Shown: piece after piece, positions 55,581 through 63,845 of the stretch | How positions within the stretch are numbered: position 1 is the first letter of the stretch | Layout of the letters: each line of letters starts with the position of its first letter | Origin: Dictyobacter vulcani | GTDB lineage: Bacteria > Chloroflexota > Ktedonobacteria > Ktedonobacterales > Ktedonobacteraceae | Reading direction: 5' to 3' | DNA: 64,000 bases | Assembly: GCF_008974265.1 (NCBI RefSeq) | Contig: NZ_BKZW01000002.1 | Span: 372,001 to 436,000 of the forward strand | Notes under the pieces: model-generated | What the model saw: only the letters and a program-made list of their open reading frames with translations | The model's database searches: none | What the model was told of the DNA's origin: nothing | Position numbers and translations under genes: made by a program

Positions 55581-55691
55581 CTATGCGGACCGCTCTGGTA
55601 AAATACTCGGCTGGTCCTTTGCCAGAAGGGGTTGAGCTGTTTCGTTTGATATCCATTTTTTTCTTTTCTCGATCTACACCAAACAAGCACT

Positions 55692-56045
55692 TTATGCAAG
55701 CGGAACTGCGACGGCCACATCGTATTTTGGATAATAGGACTTCACGTTCTTGCCATACTTCTCGCGAAACAGCTCAAGCACGTGGTCGAGCTGTGCCTGG
55801 TCGGTGTGAACTTGAGCGCTCGCAGTCACTGCCTTCCCATGAGCGGATACGCGGATCGTCGGCGTCTTGCGCAGATTTTTATACCACTCCGTGTCCGATC
55901 CTTTCACTGGGATCAGGTAGAGCGTGTTGCTATCCAGGGTGAACCAGATAGGAAGCGAAATGGGACGACCAGACGTGCGCCCGGTCACGGTGATGTCAAT
56001 CAGATTATCGTTTTGCACACCAGAGCGAAAATTGGTGGGTGCCAT
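55692..56045 (-). CDS. Nitroreductase/deazaflavin-dependent oxidoreductase family protein
   Basis: This 117-residue protein has the split-barrel pattern of the DDN/PNPOx-like family: [35 protein letters not shown] and PTIRV. The family includes F420-dependent nitroreductase and quinone reductases, mostly in Actinobacteria and Chloroflexi. The ATG at 56045 has AAGGAG. It is first in the minus-strand redox run. The cofactor is inferred from family membership. Confidence 0.85.
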   Translation of the reverse strand: MAPTNFRSGVQNDNLIDITVTGRTSGRPISLPIWFTLDSNTLYLIPVKGSDTEWYKNLRKTPTIRVSAHGKAVTASAQVHTDQAQLDHVLELFREKYGKNVKSYYPKYDVAVAVPLA

Positions 56046-56596
56046 AGGTGAACTCCTTCTGTTCTTCAGCGTTCGCTGCCTTGCCTCGTCATGAAAGGCT
56101 ACCCAGCAGGCAAGTTTTCCACTGACTCTGTTCTTGAAGAAAAGTCCAGCGTACGCGGTCCAGACAGCGCAGCATGTGTTCTGTCTATGGAGAGTATAGA
56201 CCACCGAAACCTCGGGTGATAGAATGATTGTCGAGAATGATTGGAGAATTCTGCAAATCTTTCCAGGTGAGTCAGGAACCCCACGGATACATCCCTGATT
56301 CTTGTGAAAGCGAGCCCATACCTGAGCAGACAGGTTCAGAGCTGAGCACCAAATACTACAGTGTGGCTGGAAAACACGTAGCTATGAAGAAGGATGGCGT
56401 GTTATTCTCTTTTTACCAGATATGTTGGATAGTGCCGTTTTTAAATAGTGTCAACGTCGTGGCGTCGATTGTCTCAAACACAGGTCTGGCACCAACTCGT
56501 CGATGGCCGGGGGGATCTGCACCCCGACCAGCCATTGGCCTGCATGGCAGCCTCGTCTTTAAGTGAACAGCGTAAGGGACGGCTGGTCTTGCCCAC
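56046..56596. other. Intergenic region, no clear gene
   Basis: Only weak open frames cross this stretch. A short frame around 56470-56560 (LVDGRGDLHPDQPLACMAAS) is slightly like IS transposase sequence but too short to name. The promoter of the minus-strand redox run lies at its left edge. Confidence 0.35.
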
Positions 56597-56885
56597 CTAT
56601 TTCTTGATGATGCCGTATTGTACTTTCATAAGTAGGATGCGTTGCACCGATTGATTGATGCGTTGCTCGGTGATCTGGCCGCTCTGTATGGCCTGCTGGA
56701 TTGCTTGCTCGATTGCAGCTACCTGGACAACATTGGTGGCCCCTTCGAGCAGGTCGTTGCCAGCGATAATGGCCTGCACATAGGTCTGGGCTAACTGGTT
56801 GGTGGTTGGATCGTTGCCCTGGTAGAGCCCGCCCATATAGAGTCCGTCGGTGATGATTACACCATTGTAGTTCAGTGTGTTACTT
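56597..56885 (-). pseudogene. Glycoside hydrolase family 3, C-terminal fragment of the domain
   Basis: The frame reads LNYNGVIITDGLYMGGL, with the nucleophile Asp of GH3 enzymes in ITDG, then AIIAGNDLLEGATN and a helical end with RINQSVQRILLMKVQYG. This is the final part of a GH3 beta-N-acetylhexosaminidase-type barrel. Everything before is missing, replaced by the end of the TnpB element at about 56885. Confidence 0.78.
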
Positions 56886-57060
56886 GACACTCCCCGGCAT
56901 ACATGCGCGGGGATTCTTCTTTCACCCATCCAACTTGCTCAGCAGGATTGCTCCTGAAGAGTAGCGGTCCGATGTCCAGAAGCGTTTTATGCACTCTTGG
57001 GTGCATCAGTTCCCGAGTGCCCCTCGGTACTGAGCGCTTTGTTCAAAATGTTCACGGCGG
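56886..57060 (-). ncRNA. Candidate omega/reRNA at the tnpB 3' end
   Basis: TnpB nucleases use a guide RNA that overlaps the 3' end of their gene and the right end of the element. The same layout exists here: the last codons of tnpB, then a GC-rich hairpin at 56893-56913 and the element boundary. The guide would be read from the flank beyond 56886, that is from the GH3 remnant. The presence and limits of the RNA are inferred from family knowledge. Confidence 0.4.
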
Positions 57061-58114
57061 CATTATGATCGCGGTCCATTATCAAGCCGCAAGATGGACA
57101 GATGTGGGTGCGCACGCTCAAGCTCTTCTTGACATGCGTGCCACACCCTGAACAGTTCTGACTGGTGAAGTGGGGCGCAACCCTGATCACTGGAATAGCG
57201 TGCAGTGCCCCGTAGTAGTTGACCCAGGCGAGAAATTGCCCCCATCCGGCATCGCTGATCGATTTGGCGAGATGCCTGTTTTTCACCATATTGGCAATCT
57301 TCAAGTCTTCATAGGCAATGAGATCGTGAGATGTCACAAGCGCGTTCGCCTCTTTGCGGGCGAAATCTTCACGCTGCCTCTGGACTTTCAAATGGGCTCT
57401 GGCGACTTGTCTACGGGCCTTCGAGCGGTTCTTTGACCTTTTTTTCTTGTGGGATAAGCGGCGTTGCAGTCGTTTTAAGCGGGCTTCAGCTTTACGGTAG
57501 TGCCGGGGATTCTCGACGGTATTGCTATTAGAGTCGGTGTAGTAGGCTTTGAGTCCCACATCAATGCCGACCGTCGCTCCGGTCATCTCGTGTTCAATCA
57601 CGCGATTCGTCTGCACACCAAACTGGACATAGTAGCCATCGGCGCGACGGATCAGACGCACACGCTTGATCTGTGCAATGGGGAAGGTTTCAATATCACG
57701 AGTGCCCACCAGACGCAGGCGACCGATCCCACAGCCATCCGTAAAGGTGAGATGGCGCCCATCCGGTTCCAGTTTCCAACCCGTGGTCTTATACTCCACA
57801 CTGCGATTATCCTTCTGGAAGCGGGGATAGCCTTTCTTGCCGGGCTTCTTGGCTTTGCAATTCTCATAAAACCGTTGAATGGCAAACCATGCCCGATCAG
57901 CGCTGGCTTGTCTAGCTTGTGAGTTGAGGTTGTTGGCGAAAGGAAATTCCTTGGCAAGGACAGCACAGTACTTCTGCAAGTCATTCTTGGTGGCATGGTC
58001 ATCCATCCAGAGGCGGAGACACTTGTTGCGAATAAACTGCACGACACGAATCGCTTCATCAATGGCGGCATATTGTGCCTTGGAACCATCAAGCTTGTAT
58101 TCGTAGATCAGCAT
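56987..58114 (-). CDS. tnpB: TnpB RNA-guided nuclease (IS200/IS605 family)
   Basis: This 375-residue protein is a full-length TnpB. The RuvC residues are Asp185 in GIDVGLKAY, Glu269 in IAYEDLKIANM, and Asp in DRDHNAAVN (347/349). The zinc ribbon has Cys321/324 and Cys339/342. It has the usual basic helical region with an Arg/Lys-rich stretch at 215-250. TnpB cuts DNA next to a transposon-associated motif guided by its RNA. All catalytic residues are present, so it may be active. Confidence 0.92.
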   Translation of the reverse strand: MLIYEYKLDGSKAQYAAIDEAIRVVQFIRNKCLRLWMDDHATKNDLQKYCAVLAKEFPFANNLNSQARQASADRAWFAIQRFYENCKAKKPGKKGYPRFQKDNRSVEYKTTGWKLEPDGRHLTFTDGCGIGRLRLVGTRDIETFPIAQIKRVRLIRRADGYYVQFGVQTNRVIEHEMTGATVGIDVGLKAYYTDSNSNTVENPRHYRKAEARLKRLQRRLSHKKKRSKNRSKARRQVARAHLKVQRQREDFARKEANALVTSHDLIAYEDLKIANMVKNRHLAKSISDAGWGQFLAWVNYYGALHAIPVIRVAPHFTSQNCSGCGTHVKKSLSVRTHICPSCGLIMDRDHNAAVNILNKALSTEGHSGTDAPKSA

Positions 58115-58195
58115 GGCGTCCTTGTTCTTTCCTCATTTCTATGCTATATTATACACCCTAATAGGGTATCATGTCAAACAGGAAAAGAGGGATTT

Positions 58196-58393
58196 ATGCG
58201 GAAAGAGCGCACAAATATCTACATCACTGAGCGGCAAAAGAAACAACTGGAAAAGAGAAGTGTAGAGGAAGATTTGCCCATGGCAGAAATCATCAGGAGA
58301 GCATTAGATACCTATCTGGCCTGGGATGACCCAGCGTACCAACCCATATCACCCACGCCCCAAATAAGGAACAGCCATTCATCCCCGCCATGA
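58196..58393 (+). CDS. Ribbon-helix-helix (CopG-like) regulator
   Basis: This 65-residue protein has the RHH pattern: a beta strand RTNIYITERQ followed by QLEKRSVEEDLPMAEIIRRA and LDTYL. It is divergent from tnpB, with 81 bases between the starts. A perfect dyad ACCCTA-A-TAGGGT (about 58154-58166) lies in the shared promoter and is a likely operator for this protein. It may control tnpB. GAGG precedes the ATG. Confidence 0.82.
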   Translation: MRKERTNIYITERQKKQLEKRSVEEDLPMAEIIRRALDTYLAWDDPAYQPISPTPQIRNSHSSPP

Positions 58394-58423
58394 ATGGACG
58401 GGGCTTTCTGGCTCGCTCTGGTA

Positions 58424-58555
58424 AATAACCCATGGAACGCTGCAATTAAAAATCATTATGAGAATCAGCATCAGATCGCACATAATATGGAAGGGGCAGC
58501 AGATATGTATGGCCAAGCAGATAATAATGTGAAAACGACTTTTAGCACCTTCTAA
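58424..58555 (+). pseudogene. WXG100-like protein, C-terminal remnant
   Basis: The frame reads WNAAIKNHYENQHQIAHNME, then GAADMYGQADNNVKTTFSTF and a stop at 58553. The helix with A..Y...D....... F near the end is typical of the second half of WXG100/ESAT-6-like proteins that leave by type VII secretion. The N-terminal helix is missing, cut by the TnpB element. A second WXG-like gene follows 80 bases later. Confidence 0.55.
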
Positions 58556-58634
58556 TCCAACAGTAATAGATATAAAAAGACGTTCTTATTTCTATTTAGA
58601 AATACTAGAAGCCATTAAAGAAAGAGGAGGCAGG

Positions 58635-59234
58635 ATGTCTCTCTTTAGCGATATTGCAAATTCCATTGGTCATACGGTAGATAGCCTGGCAGCATCTGTG
58701 GGAGTGGATGTCAATATGCTAGAAACCGTGGTCAATGATCTAGATAGCAATAATATTAATGTATTCTCTACTGCAGCTAGACTAGGATTCTCAGCTGAAA
58801 GTTTTTTATCCAATCTAGTAAACCTCATGAGGGATGATCCACATCAGATATTACTAGAATATCTCACTGGACCAGTCAAACCTCTGAATAACTCGCTATC
58901 TCAGCTTTCATTACATTGGATGCAAGTTGCCAGTCTTCACCAAAGCACTGCTCAAACTATAAATGTGCACATGAATGAACTCTTTCATAGTAGTGGCACC
59001 TACTCCTATACAGGTTCAGCTGCTGATGCTCTCTGGACAACGCATGAAGACTACCAAAAACATTTTAATGACCTTATAGAAGGACCATCTGGCCCTCGTG
59101 GGGATAGCGGTTCATCAATTTATGGCGGGTCATCTAGTGATCCTGGATTACCAGTAACAGATGATATGATCAGAAAAGGACAAATACCTACTACTGGAGG
59201 TGGGACGTTTCCTCCAGCCATTCCATTAAAATAG
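58635..59234 (+). CDS. WXG-like secreted-type protein
   Basis: This 199-residue protein is mostly helical. Its middle (about 95-150) has SLHWMQVASLHQSTAQTINV and, later, YTGSAADALWTTHEDYQKHF, a helix-turn-helix hairpin with Trp-x-x and Gly-Ser-Ala as in WXG100 or LXG-type proteins. The C-terminal 50 residues are Gly/Ser/Pro-rich and probably unstructured. No toxin domain is present. AAGAGGAGG precedes the start. Next to a WXG remnant, it suggests a type VII secretion substrate or its eroded effector. Confidence 0.55.
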   Translation: MSLFSDIANSIGHTVDSLAASVGVDVNMLETVVNDLDSNNINVFSTAARLGFSAESFLSNLVNLMRDDPHQILLEYLTGPVKPLNNSLSQLSLHWMQVASLHQSTAQTINVHMNELFHSSGTYSYTGSAADALWTTHEDYQKHFNDLIEGPSGPRGDSGSSIYGGSSSDPGLPVTDDMIRKGQIPTTGGGTFPPAIPLK

Positions 59235-59968
59235 TTTCACTGATACATGATCTTAAAATATAAGGAGTGCGACTTCGTGAATATAGACTTACATTTGTCA
59301 GACACAGTAGATGTTGTCGTGGACAAAAAAATTGAAATCACTATAAGTCCTCGGTGGATGTTTGATGGTAGGAAGGTAATTCTTGGTCCTTATCATACGG
59401 CAGATGAGCATGAAAAGCACGTAAGCCAAACCACTGGTAGTATGGAATGGCTCTGGTCAGATACAGATGAAATACGTTTTGCTAAAACGACGTTGGCACT
59501 ACAGAGTATGATGCTCAATGTTCCAGATGCAAGCCTTGCACAAACAGAGATACTGGCAATATGGCAAAAGGCACCAATAAATGATGGCAGCTTGCAATTG
59601 CGACAAGCACAAGATTTTCAAATTGAACCTACAAGATGGCGTTGGATGGATCAAAATAGTGAAGTGCTTACCTGTTTCTTACCACGCGCCTTAGATGATG
59701 CAAAGCAAAGGCTACGCCTGCGTCTAGCACAAGACATAGAAATTTTGTTTGCTGACACATATTACTGTGGTTGGTCACTTCATCATACTGCCCGCTATAT
59801 TGTTGATGCATGGGAAGAACCATCTGGCTACGATGTGGATGACAAAACCACAAAGCTCATCTATGACTATCTCTCGTTGGTAACAGACCCTTATATAGAA
59901 AAAATGGAAGATCAAGACGAGGTAATACTACAAAAACTTCTCGATTTATCTGAGCGTACTGAGGTTAC

Positions 59969-61280
59969 GGTACAGCCACACTAAACGGTGGATGAGCTCA
60001 AAATGACTTTACGAGGTCGCCCCCTCGGCCGTTTTGGCTGATTGGGATCAGGCAACGGTCGAAGACGAGGTCTCCCTCGTGGTCGCTTTGACTGATTAGG
60101 ATCAGGCAACGGTTTGATCCGTTTGCGTCCTCGTTTTTTCGGTTCGTGCCAGGGTTCGGGCACGACCTTGTACGTTAACAACTCAACAATACTCCACAGA
60201 TGATCGGTTAAACCGCTGGCCATCGCCGGACTGATCTGCTGCTGATTTGTGCTCAACTGTTGATGGGACCAACAGAGATTGTAGGTGACACCCAACAGAT
60301 ACATGCCGTGATGCAAGCTCTCAAGCCGACATGCGGCATGTCGGCATTTCCGGGTTAACTGTGCCAAACGCTCTCGCATGGTGCCATTCAATCGTTCAAT
60401 GTACGCCGTATTGAGAATCGTGCATCCTGGTGTCGTTTGTAACAACTTCTGTGCTTGATGCGGATCCCCACGTAGCAAACGCCGTTCCACTTCAACCACA
60501 CGATGCTTGTATTGACGCTTGATCACTTGTCCAATCACCAATCCCGACCACATTTCCAGACAACAGCGTCCTCTTCCAGCTGTGCGCTTGATTTTTGAGC
60601 GAAAGGCTCGCTCAATACTGTGTGGATAGGCTGGCCAGCCATCCACGCAGACCAGGATCGCACTGATGTGCTTGGTCCACTGACGAACCTGCTCAAACAA
60701 CCGATCGGCTAACGGAGTATCGCGAGTTGGCTGCACCACGCCTGCCAACCACAATCTCGTAGGAACCAGCATCGCCAGGGCCATCCAGATGACCTTTTTT
60801 CTTCCTTTGACTCGAATTTCATCGGCTTGCACATGACTCAGAGTGAGGTCAGCCTGCTGCATCATTTGTTCATGGACCCGTTGGCAATGTGCTCCAGAGC
60901 GATCTCGCCAGTTGGCAATGGTTCTTTCATCTAAACGAAAGGCTTTGACAATCGCTTGCACCGGACAGCCATAGGCAAGCAAAGTTACCACAATGACAAT
61001 GAGCTCGGTTGGTTTGCGGAGCCCTTCGAACATGGTTCCTGTTCGGGATGTAAACGTTTTTTTGCAGACCTTACAACGATAGCGTTCACGTTGACGATCA
61101 TGAACCACAATAGTTCCTTGCCCTTTTTGACCCCTTGCGGAACACGTCAAATTAGGGCAAAATTGAGAAGACGTGTTCATTGGCGCTTTCTGTTGTTTTT
61201 TCATACAAACAGTGTGCCGTGTAATACGTCATTTTTCAAGTCCCTTTTTCAACGCATCCACCACTTAGTGTAGCTGTACC
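59969..61280. mobile_element. IS1-like insertion sequence with 8-bp target duplication
   Basis: The element is 1312 bp. Its ends are GGTACAGCCACACTAAACGG (left) and GGTACAGCTACACTAAGTGG (right, complement), with GTGGATG following in both, giving about 26-bp terminal repeats with three to four mismatches. It is flanked by a perfect 8-bp direct repeat, GAGGTTAC (59961-59968 and 61281-61288). It carries a single transposase gene on the minus strand. Clean ends and duplication indicate a recent insertion. Confidence 0.9.
59981..61204 (-). CDS. IS1-like DDE transposase with AT-hook tail
   Basis: This 407-residue protein has an N-terminal zinc ribbon (Cys16, Cys21, Cys44, Cys47; RYRCKVCKKTF), an HTH (LDERTIANWR) and DDE residues Asp128 (QADEIRV), Asp188 (VDGWPAY) and Glu270 (YIERLNGTMRERL). 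The last 60 residues hold tandem repeats of LPDPNQ...KRPRGRPR, that is two RGRP AT-hooks after a KKRGRKR patch. IS1-type transposases normally lack such a tail. There is no internal stop. It opens the element that interrupts the gene at 59277. Confidence 0.88.
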   Translation of the reverse strand: MKKQQKAPMNTSSQFCPNLTCSARGQKGQGTIVVHDRQRERYRCKVCKKTFTSRTGTMFEGLRKPTELIVIVVTLLAYGCPVQAIVKAFRLDERTIANWRDRSGAHCQRVHEQMMQQADLTLSHVQADEIRVKGRKKVIWMALAMLVPTRLWLAGVVQPTRDTPLADRLFEQVRQWTKHISAILVCVDGWPAYPHSIERAFRSKIKRTAGRGRCCLEMWSGLVIGQVIKRQYKHRVVEVERRLLRGDPHQAQKLLQTTPGCTILNTAYIERLNGTMRERLAQLTRKCRHAACRLESLHHGMYLLGVTYNLCWSHQQLSTNQQQISPAMASGLTDHLWSIVELLTYKVVPEPWHEPKKRGRKRIKPLPDPNQSKRPRGRPRLRPLPDPNQPKRPRGRPRKVILSSSTV

Positions 61281-61480
61281 GAGGTTACGAATGCACAGGA
61301 AAAAGTATTATCTATTGTACATAATGCTGTTGCCGACAAATTAGATCGTTTTTATGATCGATAAGTGCGTTATGTCCATCCAATTATATCCAGATTCCCC
61401 AGGTTTTACAAAATGGCAGTAGAACACAAAAACAGGCAGCATAGCATACTATGCTGCTCTATTCCTATCATAGTGAGAGC

Positions 61481-61888
61481 TTACACTTCAAACCAGCCGA
61501 CCATCTCATTGTGACGGTAATCTCGTTTGGGCTGTTGCTTGCTCCATGAGTAAAACTTCTCGCGATCTTCGCCTGACCGAGGAGGTTCTTCAACTGAGCA
61601 ATTTTCCGGATCATCATAGGTAGTGTGCATCCCTACATATTGCTGAAAACGTCGTTGACTTTCTTCTTCCGATTGTAAATCTTCTGCTGACAAGATGTAA
61701 ACACCCATCGTTCTCGGATAGCCATAATTATCCTTCTCTGGCTCAATGGCTTCAAACCAGTAGCGCTGTCCCCAATAGAAACAGACGCCACTAAGTGGTC
61801 CATCCCAGTAATCACAAAACCACAGGAGGCGTATTTCTTGATAAGGGATCTGCGGACTTGATCGCAGAACTTCAGGTTTCCCCATCAT
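61481..61888 (-). CDS. Hypothetical protein, second of a two-gene set
   Basis: This 135-residue soluble protein is rich in Trp and Tyr (LLWFCDYWDGPLSGVCFYWG, RYWFEAIEPEKD). It resembles small immunity-type proteins of polymorphic-toxin loci in general character, but no family is recognised. The start at 61888 lies 48 bases after the stop of the preceding gene and has GAGGAAG upstream. Both genes are on the minus strand in the accessory island. Confidence 0.55.
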   Translation of the reverse strand: MMGKPEVLRSSPQIPYQEIRLLWFCDYWDGPLSGVCFYWGQRYWFEAIEPEKDNYGYPRTMGVYILSAEDLQSEEESQRRFQQYVGMHTTYDDPENCSVEEPPRSGEDREKFYSWSKQQPKRDYRHNEMVGWFEV

Positions 61889-61936
61889 TGCTTCCTCACT
61901 AAAAATACTTATGACAAAACAATTATTGCATATCAT

Positions 61937-62350
61937 TCAATGGGTCATCAGTTGATAGAAGACAATATCCCGCTGATCTTGAGGTGTATCGATAAGTTGT
62001 TCAATTATATGCATAGCATCGGCAACCCATGCAATTGCTCGAAGCTGGCCCTCCTCTTCATCAGCAAGCGGCCGCTGAAGGAGTGCTGTCACTTTATGAA
62101 GCAACGTCTCTATCATTTTTGGGAAATATTTTTTGGCGATTCCGACTTGTTCAGATACTATCTGTGCTGCCTCCTCAGGAGATGGAGCGGCCAATACCGC
62201 CCTCTCGAACATCTCAAGTTGGAGTAAAGAGCCATCATTCCAGATGCCCCACTTCTCTTCCTCTGAGAGGGGACGCCGTACCTTTTCGCCTATCGATCCC
62301 TCTACAGCCTCACAATACTGACGGTACATCTCTGAAAATTTTCTACTCAT
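61937..62350 (-). CDS. Hypothetical protein, first of a two-gene set
   Basis: This 137-residue protein is helical and acidic, with an N-terminal FSEMYRQYCEAVEGSIGEKV and Trp in EEKWGIWNDGS. No family is recognised. It has a GAGGAAAA site at its start. It probably forms one transcript with the downstream gene. Its place near WXG-like and TIR-like pieces suggests a defence or toxin-immunity context. Confidence 0.55.
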   Translation of the reverse strand: MSRKFSEMYRQYCEAVEGSIGEKVRRPLSEEEKWGIWNDGSLLQLEMFERAVLAAPSPEEAAQIVSEQVGIAKKYFPKMIETLLHKVTALLQRPLADEEEGQLRAIAWVADAMHIIEQLIDTPQDQRDIVFYQLMTH

Positions 62351-62378
62351 TTTTCCTCTACTTTTATATAAGAATCAA

Positions 62379-62600
62379 TTGACTTTCAGAACCATCACCT
62401 TCTTACTACTTGCAGAATATTCTCTAGCCATCCAGGATTTTACAACATTCCTTCTTACCTATCCCCAGGATGCCTCAGCTTATTATAATCGTGGTCTAGC
62501 CTATAAGCATAGCAGAGATATACAAAAAGCGCAAAAAGATTACACCCAAGCTATTACCCTTGAACCTGCATTCAAATCACAAAAGTCATATCTCCCATAG
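62379..62600 (+). pseudogene. TPR-repeat protein fragment
   Basis: The frame contains the tetratricopeptide pattern: EYSLAIQDFTTFLLTYPQDA and SAYYNRGLAYKHSRDIQKAQ, then KDYTQAITLEPAF, which is about one and a half TPR units. It has no proper start codon and ends after 73 residues. It is the end of a larger TPR protein that is otherwise deleted. Confidence 0.6.
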
Positions 62601-62843
62601 GTGCATTTGGAAGAAGTGTAACAGTATTAATACAGACCGCAATCCGCCTGATAGACATTTAGCGACCAGGTATCTTTTTGATACCTGGGTTATCCTCACA
62701 TAACTTGCTCTATCCACCTCCAGGCGTGTGCAAACACGCACTGAATGGTTTGACTAATAATAATTGAATGAAACCTGGAAATAAAGTAGAACGTGCATAG
62801 AAGAGGAGTATTTTAAGTAGAATAGCCTATTTGGAGAAGAAAA

Positions 62844-63137
62844 GTGCATAAATTGCCGCTGAAAGAGCTGTTAAGGGATCTCTACTTTGAAAAGCTAGAT
62901 TTTACCGTAGAGCACGAAAGGATCAGTCCCAATATTACAAGCACCCATCTGGGAACAGACTTAGCTCTATCAATTATCATACCTATAGTTTTATTATTAT
63001 GGACAATATTATTACTTTTTTTATCGTCCTTAGGAGTAGTACCTTTTGAACGAACATGGAATAGCATACCATGGCTTGCAGTCACAATGATTTTTAGCTG
63101 GATACGATCTCATATAAAGAGGAAGAACAATAAATAA
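62844..63137 (+). CDS. Hypothetical two-pass membrane protein
   Basis: This 97-residue protein starts at a GTG with GGAGAAG upstream. It has a charged N-terminal third, one strong hydrophobic segment (LSIIIPIVLLLWTILLLFLS), a short loop and a second segment, and a basic tail ending RSHIKRKNNK. No family is recognised. It could be a small effector-immunity or transport accessory protein in this island. The 62601-62843 gap shows nothing else. Confidence 0.5.
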   Translation: MHKLPLKELLRDLYFEKLDFTVEHERISPNITSTHLGTDLALSIIIPIVLLLWTILLLFLSSLGVVPFERTWNSIPWLAVTMIFSWIRSHIKRKNNK

Positions 63138-63394
63138 GATGTATAGCTATATAAGCAAGCAAGAGTATTACCCGTGTACACATTATGCTGCTTGTCTATG
63201 ACAGAATAATTATGCAGAAATGCACATATGCAAGTTCTCTATGATACATATATGCTAAATAAACAGAACAAACAATTTGCCTCGTCAAATAAACATTCGA
63301 AATATAATTACGTTTAGAGCTACATTTACTTATTAGATACGGTATGATATTAATTTTTATATTATAAAAATTATGAGCTGAGAGAGACATAGGT

Positions 63395-63628
63395 ATGAAT
63401 GTTAAGTTGCACCACCCTCTACGTGTCTTTTTTTGCTATGCTCGAGAGGATAAAAAACTGCGCGATGAGCTAAATCACCATCACGTAAAAATCAGTTCTT
63501 GCCGCTTTCCTGATTGCCCAACACAACCAAGCATTGAGAGGCATTCCATGATTGATACTCCCAGCGGTCTCGATAATACCCATGGGCTTCCGTTTCCATC
63601 TCCTTGTTACAATTGCTATACTCAATAA
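63395..63628 (+). pseudogene. TIR-domain protein, N-terminal fragment
   Basis: From the ATG at 63395 the sequence LRVFFCYAREDKKLRDELNH matches the start of a bacterial TIR domain (first strand and helix). After about 30 residues the frame loses all resemblance, and from about 63500 minus-strand coding-like sequence (EAHGYYRDRWEYQSW) begins. TIR proteins often act in NAD-depleting defence or as toxins. Here only the first strand and helix remain. Confidence 0.6.
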
Positions 63629-63845
63629 TGACCCTGCTCTCTCTGTGTTGGAACATGGATGAGTATAGCAATTCTCGCCGGAGGCCACTTTCTGAGCCGC
63701 AGGTTTGTTCTATCAGAATAGCTTGACCGATTTATCAGTGCAAAATTACATGGAAGATTTTGCGATCTTTCAAAATTTGGGCTACAAAGGCTTATGTGGA
63801 ATTCAAAAACCTCTTTTACTTCAAAAATTCAATAGAGAAATTTTG

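Larger units (their letters stand above)
56886..58410. mobile_element. IS200/IS605-type element with tnpB only
   Basis: A tnpB gene on the minus strand has a 3' hairpin (CCCCGGCATACATGCGCGGGG, 56893-56913) typical of the IS605 right end. A similar hairpin (CCCCGCCATGAATGGACGGGG) lies beyond the divergent ribbon-helix-helix gene at 58385-58405. No TnpA transposase is present, so this is a TnpB-only element dependent on another copy for movement. The exact ends cannot be fixed without a reference copy. Confidence 0.75.
59277..61364 (+). pseudogene. Unknown protein gene split by an IS1-like element
   Basis: The first part (59277-59968, GTG start with AAGGAG nine bases upstream) encodes about 230 residues of an acidic, Trp-rich, unknown protein. 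At GAGGTTAC an IS is inserted. After the duplicated GAGGTTAC (61281-61288) the same frame continues with TNAQEKVLSIVHNAVADKLD and RFYDR to a TAA at 61362. Joined, the two pieces give a natural 255-residue protein. It follows the WXG-like gene, so an immunity or secretion-accessory role is possible. The broken product now ends at VQPH. Confidence 0.75.

Noticed and set aside
56448-56565. Short IS4-like transposase relic
   Set aside because: Resemblance is limited to a few residues (PLACM) and could be chance.
58385-58405. Hairpin as the fixed left end of the TnpB element
   Set aside because: It has the form of an IS605 right end in the same orientation as the one at 56893, so it may belong to another lost copy; the boundary is left open.
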